In this document: positions 5,639 to 12,072 of the stretch, in pieces
Layout: each line of letters opens with the position of its first letter
How positions within the stretch are numbered: the first letter of the stretch is position 1
Assembly (NCBI GenBank): GCA_004555915.1
Contig: SFJM01000053.1
Coordinates: 1-12,072, forward strand
Source of the DNA: Clostridiales bacterium
Lineage (GTDB): Bacteria; Bacillota; Clostridia; Oscillospirales; Butyricicoccaceae
DNA length: 12,072 nt
Direction of reading: 5' to 3'
Translations under genes and position numbers: made by a program
Notes under the pieces: model-generated
The model's input: the letters and a program-made list of their open reading frames with translations, nothing else
What the model was told of the DNA's origin: nothing
The model's database searches: none

Positions 5639-6304
5639 ATGCCGAAAGATGAGCAGCTTGTGCCAACCAGCGCAAACGAGCTATTAAAACCGGAATCTTC
5701 GCTGGATGGTATAGCGGCCCGGAGAATGGAACAGCATGGCGACCGTAATTTTCAGGTCGGTGAAATAGGAAACTTCACGCAAAACGTCAGCGTCCTCGTG
5801 ATGCCTTCCAAAAAACAAGAGAGCAAGGCTGTTATCAGCGATGCCCTCATGGTAGACAATGACTACTTTCATCTGGTTGTGGTTGGCGGCTGTTCACCCG
5901 AAAGCGGAGTAGTAACAGTGTCGAAGGAGTATGCGCTGACCGCAAGTACAGCTGAGGAAGTCACGAAGGAACTTGCCACACTATCCCCGGAGGCAATTGA
6001 AGTCTTGAAAACCTACCCGGCCCTGATTATGGGCAAGAACAAACACTATGGAAGAGCGGATGCCTCTCAAAATGCGCTGTATGGCTTCATAACGGATATC
6101 ATCGAATTGGACGAGGCTGTTGAGCTGCATTTCCAAGTTTTGAACCGGATTCCCCAGCAGACGGTTCTTAGCCTTGCGGACAGTCTGGCGATTCAGAGAG
6201 CCTACGCATGGAATGAGCTTGATGATACACATTGGGCTGTGAAAAAAGTGAAACTGACAGAAGTACTGAAAGGTGCTGGGGTTAGGGTCTTCACGATGGC
6301 GTGA
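5639..6304 (+). CDS. Uncharacterised protein with N-terminal QHG-N-Q motif, partner of the 303-aa protein
   Basis: A 221-aa protein with no domain I can name. The ATG at 5639 has GGGAGG 7 nt upstream. An ATG at 5624 would overlap the previous stop (TAATG) but has no good site. Residues 1-30 look disordered. Residues 32-49 (QHGDRNFQVGEIGNFTQN) match the C-terminal motif of the preceding protein at 10 of 18 positions. A beta-rich stretch follows (D-Y-F-H-L-V-V-V-G-G near 74-83). The C-terminal region from about 115 (P-E-A-I-E-V-L-K-T-Y-P-A-L-I-M) through R-I-P-Q-Q-T-V-L-S-L-A to W-A-V-K-K-V-K-L-T-E-V-L-K looks like a compact conserved domain that I remember from other unannotated proteins. No catalytic motif is evident. 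The arrangement suggests a complex with the 303-aa protein. Confidence 0.85.
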   Translation: MPKDEQLVPTSANELLKPESSLDGIAARRMEQHGDRNFQVGEIGNFTQNVSVLVMPSKKQESKAVISDALMVDNDYFHLVVVGGCSPESGVVTVSKEYALTASTAEEVTKELATLSPEAIEVLKTYPALIMGKNKHYGRADASQNALYGFITDIIELDEAVELHFQVLNRIPQQTVLSLADSLAIQRAYAWNELDDTHWAVKKVKLTEVLKGAGVRVFTMA

Positions 6305-6329
6305 ACTGCCCAGCTTGAGGAGGTATATC

Positions 6330-6554
6330 ATGAGCACAGAATACGAAAGCATGCAGGTAGAGAAATGGGTCAATCTGGAGGATGTTGCCGACTATCTCGG
6401 CATCACACAAGATACTGCCAGAACGTGGGCCAGAGAAGGACGGATACCCGCATACAAGGTCGGAAAGAGATATAAATTCAAAATATCGGAAGTCGATGAT
6501 TGGGTAAGGAATAACGGAAGCGCCAGCGAGAAGGAAGGTGAGCAAGATGAATGA
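6330..6554 (+). CDS. Small excisionase/MerR-type helix-turn-helix protein
   Basis: A 74-aa protein made almost entirely of one HTH_17 (excisionase-family) winged helix. Residues 13-63 read W-V-N-L-E-D-V-A-D-Y-L-G-I-T-Q-D-T-A, then an Arg-rich turn with G-R-I-P-A-Y-K-V-G and the wing K-R-Y-K-F-K-I-S-E-V-D-D-W. The ATG at 6330 has GAGGAGG 6 nt upstream. The gene lies 25 bp after the 221-aa gene and overlaps the ATPase gene by 8 nt (ATGAATGA), which points to translational coupling. Such small proteins are usually excisionases or local regulators. Here the coupling to an ATPase, and the absence of a nearby integrase, favour a regulator or DNA-targeting partner of the defence operon. Confidence 0.9.
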   Translation: MSTEYESMQVEKWVNLEDVADYLGITQDTARTWAREGRIPAYKVGKRYKFKISEVDDWVRNNGSASEKEGEQDE

Positions 6555-8826
6555 GAAAATGACGTCGGCCATCCAAAAGCTCGTTCTGACCGATGCCACT
6601 TTCAACGGGGAGACCGTTGAGCCGACCTTCATCAATTTCTTCTATGGCAAGAACGGCGCTGGCAAGTCGACCATTGCTCGGACGATTCGCGGAAATCTAC
6701 CCGGCAGCGTGGAGTGGCAGAGTGACCGGCCAGCTGACAGTTATGATGTTCTCGTTTATGATGCGGACTTCATTCGAGACAATTTTGAAAACTACGATAA
6801 TCTCCCCGGTGTGTTTACCATTGCGGAGGAAAACATCGCTGTTCAGAAGCAGGTAAAGGAAAAGAACGACGAGCGAAAAAAGCTGCTGGAGCAGCATGGT
6901 GCTTGCAAAGGAGACTTGGATGCCAAGTCAGCCGCAAAGGAGCAGGCTCTTGCCGATTATCAACAGGCTTGTTGGGAGCGCACCAAAGAACTGCGTGGAA
7001 TCTTTGATGCCGCCGTAACCGGCAAGAAAAGGCCGCAGCTGTTTGCAACAGAGATTCTGAGCACTACGCCGGTCAACCACGATTATGATGAGCTGGTCAC
7101 GCTTTATCAAACGGTCTATCAAGGAAGCGGAGAATCCTATCCGCTGTTCAACAAAGCTGGCAGAGTCACTTACGCCACACTTCCGGGGTTTGAGCTCATG
7201 GGCAAGCCCATCTTCAGCAGCAGCGAAACGCCGTTTTCCAGCTTTATCACTGCGCTGAACGCTACCGACTGGGTACGGCACGGCCACGCATCCTTCGGTG
7301 GTCGCACTGATGGAAAATGTCCTTATTGTCAGCAGAAGCTGCCTGCGAATTTTGAGCAGGAGATTGCAAAGTGCTTTGACACCAATTATACCGAGGACAT
7401 CACCGCCATCACGGAGTTCCAAACGGTCTACGAGCGGGAGATGACCGGCATTCTGGAAACGCTGAAGAAAAACATGGATAAGGTGCTTCCGGATTTACAG
7501 CTGGAAGAGTACCAGACGAAGCTGCAGTTGCTTTCAAATGCCATCACCATCAATCTTCAGCGTATTGCCGCGAAGATAAAGGAGCCCACCACCATTGCGT
7601 CCTTGGAGGACACCGACACTCCCCTCATTGAGCTCGGCTCCATCATTGATGAGTTCAATAAGCGGATTCAGACCAACAACGATGTGGTCGGCCACCTCAG
7701 AACGGAGAAGGTCAAGTGCAAGCAGCATGTGTGGGAGTATCTGGCGTTTTACCTGAAAGATGCTGTCGCCGAGTACCACAGCAAGACTGCTGCGCTTGAT
7801 GGTGAAATCAGCGCTCTGCAGACAAAGCTTGCTGGCATTGTCGCGGATGGCCGTAAAATCGCTGCAGAAATCAGTGAGCTCAACAAACAGGTCGTGAATA
7901 CGAAGGCTACCATTGCGGGCATCAATGCGCTGTTGCATGACTCCAGTTTCCAGGGCTTCAGCCTCCGGGCCAAGGAAGGCGTCCAGAATGTCTACGAGGT
8001 CATCCGTCCGGACGGCACCATTGCGGACAAGCTGAGCGAAGGAGAACGGAACTTTATCGCTTTCCTTTACTTCTACCATCTCGTGCGTGGCAGCCAGCGC
8101 AGCGATGCGCTCAAGGATAAAATCGTGGTCATCGATGACCCGGTGTCCAGCATGGATAGCGGAGCGCTGTTCATCGTAAGCGCTCTCGTCCGCGAGATGG
8201 TCGAGGTCTGCTACAATAATACCGACTATCAGGGTCATGTTGTGGAAGGCGACTACATCAAACAGATTTTCATCTTGACGCACAATGTCTACTTCCACCG
8301 GGAAATCACCTACCATCAGGTGCAACGGTATCGAAGCGTCTCCTTCTTCATCATTCGGAAGACAGACAACATCTCCAGCGTCACACGCTGCACAAGGCGG
8401 AGCGCCGTCCCCTCGCAGCTGGAGAACTACAATCCGGTGCAGAACTCTTACGCCGCACTGTGGGACGAGCTCAAAGAGGTCACGTCGCCCATTACGGCCA
8501 TGAACGTAATTCGTCGGATTCTGGAGTATTATTTCCTGCAGCTCTGCGGGTACGAGGGCACAAACATCCGCAAGGAAGTTCTGGAGAAGGAAGAGAACAG
8601 AAAGAAATTCATCGACCAGACAGAAGGCGGTCAGCCAGACTATACTCGGTATCACCTGGCATCATCCATGCTCTCCTACATCAATAATTCCACCGGAATC
8701 ACGGACGGCCTGAATTATGTGGAGGACTGTGTGGACGCAGAGCAGTACAAGACAGTGCTTCGGCTCATCTTCGAGGCCATGCATCAGGAACAGCACTATA
8801 ACATGATGATGGGCATCGACGCTTAA
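6547..8826 (+). CDS. AAA_13/ABC-type ATPase with zinc-hook-like CPYC, RloC/PrrC-like
   Basis: A 759-aa protein with split ABC ATPase halves. Walker A is G34-K-N-G-A-G-K-S-T42, the signature L496-S-E-G-E-R501, Walker B K525-I-V-V-I-D530-D-P, a D-loop with S534-S-M-D537, and the switch His H579 in I-L-T-H-N. Between the halves lie coiled-coil-rich regions (about 95-145 and 340-460) and C258-P-Y-C261, like the zinc hook of Rad50 and RloC. The C-terminal 180 residues hold R656-x3-E660 in a helix and H703 further on, which could match the Arg-Glu-His site of PrrC/RloC anticodon nucleases; the E-to-H spacing (43) is longer than in PrrC (32), so nuclease activity is unproven. Length fits RloC (about 700-760 aa), and both relatives are often linked to type I restriction loci. 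ATG 6547 is preferred over GTG 6538 because AAGGTG lies 6 nt upstream. Another AAA_13 defence ATPase role is possible. Confidence 0.88.
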   Translation: MNEKMTSAIQKLVLTDATFNGETVEPTFINFFYGKNGAGKSTIARTIRGNLPGSVEWQSDRPADSYDVLVYDADFIRDNFENYDNLPGVFTIAEENIAVQKQVKEKNDERKKLLEQHGACKGDLDAKSAAKEQALADYQQACWERTKELRGIFDAAVTGKKRPQLFATEILSTTPVNHDYDELVTLYQTVYQGSGESYPLFNKAGRVTYATLPGFELMGKPIFSSSETPFSSFITALNATDWVRHGHASFGGRTDGKCPYCQQKLPANFEQEIAKCFDTNYTEDITAITEFQTVYEREMTGILETLKKNMDKVLPDLQLEEYQTKLQLLSNAITINLQRIAAKIKEPTTIASLEDTDTPLIELGSIIDEFNKRIQTNNDVVGHLRTEKVKCKQHVWEYLAFYLKDAVAEYHSKTAALDGEISALQTKLAGIVADGRKIAAEISELNKQVVNTKATIAGINALLHDSSFQGFSLRAKEGVQNVYEVIRPDGTIADKLSEGERNFIAFLYFYHLVRGSQRSDALKDKIVVIDDPVSSMDSGALFIVSALVREMVEVCYNNTDYQGHVVEGDYIKQIFILTHNVYFHREITYHQVQRYRSVSFFIIRKTDNISSVTRCTRRSAVPSQLENYNPVQNSYAALWDELKEVTSPITAMNVIRRILEYYFLQLCGYEGTNIRKEVLEKEENRKKFIDQTEGGQPDYTRYHLASSMLSYINNSTGITDGLNYVEDCVDAEQYKTVLRLIFEAMHQEQHYNMMMGIDA

Positions 8827-8871
8827 AGTCCGTTTTTTGGGACACATCGATTTTTACAATAGAGGTATGCT

Positions 8872-8887
8872 GGGATGATACCATCCC
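8872..8887. promoter_or_regulatory. Hairpin or operator-like inverted repeat upstream of hsdM
   Basis: GGGATG (8872-8877) and CATCCC (8882-8887) form a perfect 6-bp stem with an ATAC loop, 7 bases before the GGAGG site of hsdM. This is the only gap of note in the rightward operon (83 bp). A TTTACAAT-like box at 8853-8860 could be a weak -10, but no matching -35 is clear. The element may control methylase expression as RNA structure or protein site. Confidence 0.4.
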
Positions 8888-8909
8888 GATGAATGGAGGA
8901 AAAAATTAT

Positions 8910-11030
8910 ATGGCAGAGAAACTGACGATAGACGCCATGTGGGATGACTCGCCCATTGACGTTTCCACAGAGGTAAACTTCATCTGGTCGATTGCGAACA
9001 AGCTGCGCGGCACCTACCAGAGTGACAAATACAAGGATGTCATCATCCCGATGGTCATTATCCGGCGCTTCGAGTGTGCGCTGGCCCCGACCAAGAAAAA
9101 GGTGCTGGAAACCTTCGCCGCCAATCCAAATTATCCTGCAAAGGCCATGTACCGGGTGTCCGGGTACCAGTTCTATAACACCAGCGGCTTTGACCTTGCG
9201 GAGCTGGTAAATGATTCTGAGCATTTGGCTGCGAACTTCAAAGCCTACATACAAGGGTTCTCTGCTAATATTCAGGACATTATCCGCAGCCTCGACTTCG
9301 ACAAGCAGATTGACAAGATGGACAAGAACAATCGCTTGCTCAGCGTGGTCAAGGCGTTCTCGGAGCTCGACCTCGACCCGCGCACCATCGACAACGTGAA
9401 GATGGGGTACATTTTCGAGGAGCTCATCCGGAAGTTCTCTGAAAATGCTGAAGCTGGCGACCACTACACGGGCCGCGACATCATCAAGCTCATGGTGAAT
9501 ATCCTGCTGGCCGAAGGCTGTGATGACATCTTCGATGACGGGAAGGTTATCACCGTACTCGACCAAGCCTGTGGAACGGGTGGTATGCTATCCACTTCCT
9601 ACAATTTTATCAAGCGGTATAATCCCACCGCCGACGTGCGGCTCTTCGGACAGGAAATCAATCCGGAGTCCTACGCTATCTGCCTTGCGGAGATGATGAT
9701 TAAGGGCCAGAACGCGGAGAACATCTGCTTCCAGGATACCATGCTGGCTGATCGGTTTAAGGGCACCAAGATGCGCTTCGTGATAATGAATCCGCCTTTT
9801 GGCACGGCTTGGGGTGGCAAGGACGCGCCCGAAGGCGTAGAGGCCGCCGTCAATGCGGAACACAAAAAAGTGGAAAGCCGCTGGAAAGCCGGTCTTCCGG
9901 GTACGGGCGATATGCAGATGCTTTTCCTGCAATCCGCCATCGATAAGATGGACGATAATTTCGGTCGCGCAGCCATCATCGAGAATGGCAGTCCGATGGT
10001 AAATGGAGGTACAGCCTCTGGCGAGAGTCAGATTCGGCGGTGGATGCTGGAGAATGACCTGATTGAAGCCATCATCGCGCTGCCGATTGACCTGTTTTAC
10101 AACACGGGCATTGCCACCTACATCTGGGTATTCTCAAAGAACAAACGCCCGGAGCGTAAGGGCAAAGTGCAGTTGATTGATGCGTCATCCTTCTTCCATA
10201 AGCTGCGCAAGGCGCTGGGCGACAAGAAAAACGAAATCAGCCCGGAAGACCGCTCTGCCATCACCAAGCTGTATGCGGATTTTGAGCCGGGTGAATTCTG
10301 CAAAATCTATCGGAACGAGGAATTCCTGTACCGGGAGTATGTTGTGATGCAGCCGCTCCAGCGGAGCTATGCCATCACACCGGAGAGGATTGAGGCTATG
10401 CTCTCCAAGGGCTCCTTGTCCGGCCTCTACAATGCCGCCAAGGTGGACGAGTTGGAGAACGCGGAAGAACTGACCGGAAAGGATTTGAAAAAGCTGGAGG
10501 CGTTCCAGAACAACAAACCGGTTTTCGATGCGATTGTCGCTGCGCTGCAGGATGCGGTGAGTGATACGGTCTATTATTCTCCCGCTGCGTTTATGCCGGT
10601 GCTGGCACAGGTGCTGGGGAGCGGTTTGCCTGTCCCTGTCGGAGAGGAACCGAAGCCGCTGGCGGACAAAAAACTCATGGAGAAGATTGCAGACGGCCTC
10701 TCTGTCATGGATAAGAAGGCAGAGATTCAGCGTGACCGAAAGGGTAACATCCTTTATGACAAGGAGACAAAAGATACCGAAATTGTACCCTTCGAGGAGA
10801 GTATCGACACCTATATGGCCCGCGAGGTATTTCCTCACGTCCCGGATGCAAAGGCATTTTTTGAAGAGAACCTTGGGGCAAAGAAGCCCGTCATCAAGAC
10901 TGGTGCTGAAATCCCCTTTACGCGACACTTTTATAAGTACCAGCAGCCCGCTCCCAGTGAAGAGCTGGAAACTAAGTTTATGGAGTTGGAGCGCTCCGTT
11001 TCTGAACGGGTGTCCAAGCTGTTCGAGTAA
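8910..11030 (+). CDS. hsdM: Type I restriction-modification methyltransferase subunit HsdM
   Basis: The modification subunit of a type I system, which transfers a methyl group from S-adenosylmethionine to adenine N6 in the site chosen by HsdS. The N-terminal helical HsdM_N domain covers about 10-150. The methylase core follows: the cofactor motif D218-Q-A-C-G-T-G-G225 after V-L, the acidic E-I-N-P-E-S-Y loop, and the catalytic N294-P-P-F297 of N6-adenine enzymes. The 706-aa length exceeds classical HsdM (about 520 aa). The C-terminal extension from about 460 is charged and helical, and probably contacts HsdS or HsdR, as in many Firmicutes long forms. ATG 8910 is chosen because GGAGG lies 10 nt upstream; an ATG at 8889 lacks a site. 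hsdS starts 12 bp after the stop. Confidence 0.96.
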   Translation: MAEKLTIDAMWDDSPIDVSTEVNFIWSIANKLRGTYQSDKYKDVIIPMVIIRRFECALAPTKKKVLETFAANPNYPAKAMYRVSGYQFYNTSGFDLAELVNDSEHLAANFKAYIQGFSANIQDIIRSLDFDKQIDKMDKNNRLLSVVKAFSELDLDPRTIDNVKMGYIFEELIRKFSENAEAGDHYTGRDIIKLMVNILLAEGCDDIFDDGKVITVLDQACGTGGMLSTSYNFIKRYNPTADVRLFGQEINPESYAICLAEMMIKGQNAENICFQDTMLADRFKGTKMRFVIMNPPFGTAWGGKDAPEGVEAAVNAEHKKVESRWKAGLPGTGDMQMLFLQSAIDKMDDNFGRAAIIENGSPMVNGGTASGESQIRRWMLENDLIEAIIALPIDLFYNTGIATYIWVFSKNKRPERKGKVQLIDASSFFHKLRKALGDKKNEISPEDRSAITKLYADFEPGEFCKIYRNEEFLYREYVVMQPLQRSYAITPERIEAMLSKGSLSGLYNAAKVDELENAEELTGKDLKKLEAFQNNKPVFDAIVAALQDAVSDTVYYSPAAFMPVLAQVLGSGLPVPVGEEPKPLADKKLMEKIADGLSVMDKKAEIQRDRKGNILYDKETKDTEIVPFEESIDTYMAREVFPHVPDAKAFFEENLGAKKPVIKTGAEIPFTRHFYKYQQPAPSEELETKFMELERSVSERVSKLFE

Positions 11031-11042
11031 GGTGGTGATATC

Positions 11043-12072
11043 ATGCGCAAAATGAAATACAGTGGAATAGATAGTATAGGTGATATTCCTGCTGATTGGA
11101 AAGTGCAGCGCCTGAAAACGATTCTGAAATTGCGGAGCGAGAAAAACAGTGGCGATAGAGAACTGCTTTCTGTCTATTTAGATAGAGGGGTAATATCCTA
11201 CAACGATTCGTCGGGAATGCAGGTTCATAAGCCCAGTGCTGACTTGTCGAATTATCAAAATGTTCATGTTGGAGATTTTGTCCTCAACAATCAGCAGGCA
11301 TGGCGCGGGTCTGTAGGTGTATCAAAATATGATGGCATCATCAGCCCTGCTTACTTTGTTTATGAATTGACTGGTGAATGTGACAGTACTTATATGAATT
11401 TCCTCTTGCGAGACGGAAGCATGGTACAACAATATGAAACTTCCTCTCGTGGCGTAGGAACTATCCAGAGAAACCTATATGCACTGTGGTTTCTGAATAC
11501 CTTGGTTATCCTGCCACCAATTCAGGAACAAATCCGCATAGGTAAATTTCTTTATCGCAAGTGCACAGCAATTAACTCAATCGCTACTGACATTCAATCG
11601 CAGATTGATGTGTTGGAGCAATACAGGTGTTCCATTATCACAGAGGCCGTGACAAACGGCTTGAATCCGGACGCTGAGATGAAGGACAGCGGTATTGAAT
11701 GGGTCGGTATGATTCCGGCACATTGGCCTGTGCATCCTGTGTACACCTACTTCGGTGAGAGAAAGAACAAAAACAGATTCGGCATTGAAGATAATTTGCT
11801 GTCTCTGAGTTACGGCAGAGTAATCCGCAAGGACATCAACACCAGTGATGGTTTGCTGCCTGAGAGTTTCAACACCTATAATATCGTTGAAGCCGGGGAT
11901 ATTATCATCCGTCCGACTGACTTGCAGAATGATAAGCGCAGTCTGCGCACTGGTCTGGTTAAGGAACACGGTATTATTACATCGGCGTATATCGACCTTT
12001 GCCCAATCAAGAAGGTGGATTCGAGATACTTCCACTTCCTGCTCCACGCCTATGATGTGATGAAGGTGTTTT
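11043..12072 (+). CDS. hsdS: Type I specificity subunit HsdS (3' end missing)
   Basis: The DNA-recognition subunit that positions HsdM (and HsdR) on a bipartite target. The frame is open from ATG 11043, with a TAAGGTGGTG site upstream, to the window edge: 343 codons. It shows the two-fold HsdS architecture. The start of each half is repeated: S7-G-I-D-S-I-G-D-I-P-A-D-W19 and S216-G-I-E-W-V-G-M-I-P-A-H-W228, 209 residues apart. The first target-recognition domain ends at L157-P-P-I-Q-E-Q163, followed by the conserved central helix (about 165-205) ending I-T-E-A-V-T-N-G-L. The second recognition domain is cut off after about 128 residues. Base composition is visibly more AT-rich than in the left arm, as often seen for shuffled specificity genes. 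Confidence 0.95.
   Translation, partial: MRKMKYSGIDSIGDIPADWKVQRLKTILKLRSEKNSGDRELLSVYLDRGVISYNDSSGMQVHKPSADLSNYQNVHVGDFVLNNQQAWRGSVGVSKYDGIISPAYFVYELTGECDSTYMNFLLRDGSMVQQYETSSRGVGTIQRNLYALWFLNTLVILPPIQEQIRIGKFLYRKCTAINSIATDIQSQIDVLEQYRCSIITEAVTNGLNPDAEMKDSGIEWVGMIPAHWPVHPVYTYFGERKNKNRFGIEDNLLSLSYGRVIRKDINTSDGLLPESFNTYNIVEAGDIIIRPTDLQNDKRSLRTGLVKEHGIITSAYIDLCPIKKVDSRYFHFLLHAYDVMKVF

Noticed and set aside
6330..6554. Excisionase of the mobile element
   Set aside because: The fold fits, but there is no integrase nearby and the gene is translationally coupled to the ATPase, so a regulator is the better reading.
7534..8655. Minus-strand open frame of 373 codons
   Set aside because: It is the antisense shadow of the ATPase gene, which carries all expected ABC motifs in the other strand. 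It has no domain and no ribosome site.
8832..8860. Independent promoter for hsdM
   Set aside because: A TACAAT box is present, but no reasonable -35 lies at the right distance. I keep only the hairpin as a feature.
8823..9566. Minus-strand open frame of 247 codons, and a similar one at 10185-10928
   Set aside because: Both lie antisense to hsdM, whose frame is certain from its methylase motifs.

Overview
The window looks like part of a phage-like or integrative mobile element from a Gram-positive Clostridia-type bacterium (Firmicutes). Genes are tightly packed with strong GGAGG ribosome binding sites and alternative GTG and TTG starts. The leftward genes match the replication module common in Clostridia prophages and integrative elements. 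The genus cannot be named from the sequence.

Left arm (1-4434, minus strand): an element-encoded replication operon. In transcription order it holds a small sigma-like helix-turn-helix protein (4434-3931), an intrinsic terminator, a 69-aa protein with a GTG start, a 101-aa phage-type protein (often labelled 'rrp5' in error), a broken DUF2800 RecB/Cas4-like nuclease gene, a DUF2815 protein resembling a single-strand binding protein, a one-helix membrane protein, and a family A DNA polymerase that runs off the left edge. Several neighbours overlap by a few bases, as expected for translational coupling. The DUF2800 gene carries an apparent internal deletion with frameshift, so this copy probably does not make a full nuclease.

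Divergent spacer (4435-4712): a good rightward promoter (TTGTAT-17-TATACT), a 10-bp-spaced GGTTTG repeat beside it, a hairpin, and a run of GTTAG repeats at mostly 9-nt steps before the first rightward gene.

Right arm (4713-12072, plus strand): a defence locus. Two proteins I cannot assign to a family (303 and 221 aa) share an unusual Q-H-G-x2-N-x-Q-V-x2-I-x-N-x-T-x-N motif, at the C-terminus of the first and the N-terminus of the second. Next come a 74-aa excisionase-type helix-turn-helix protein and, overlapping it by 8 nt, a 759-aa ABC/AAA_13 ATPase with a CPYC zinc-hook-like motif that resembles the RloC/PrrC anticodon nuclease group. A type I modification methylase (HsdM) and specificity subunit (HsdS, cut by the window edge) follow. 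No hsdR is visible; it may lie beyond the right edge.

The best candidate for an undescribed system is the four-gene block 4713-8826 upstream of hsdMS. My inference is that the two motif-sharing proteins form a complex, and that the HTH-ATPase pair acts as a regulated effector or a guard that senses loss of the restriction-modification system.
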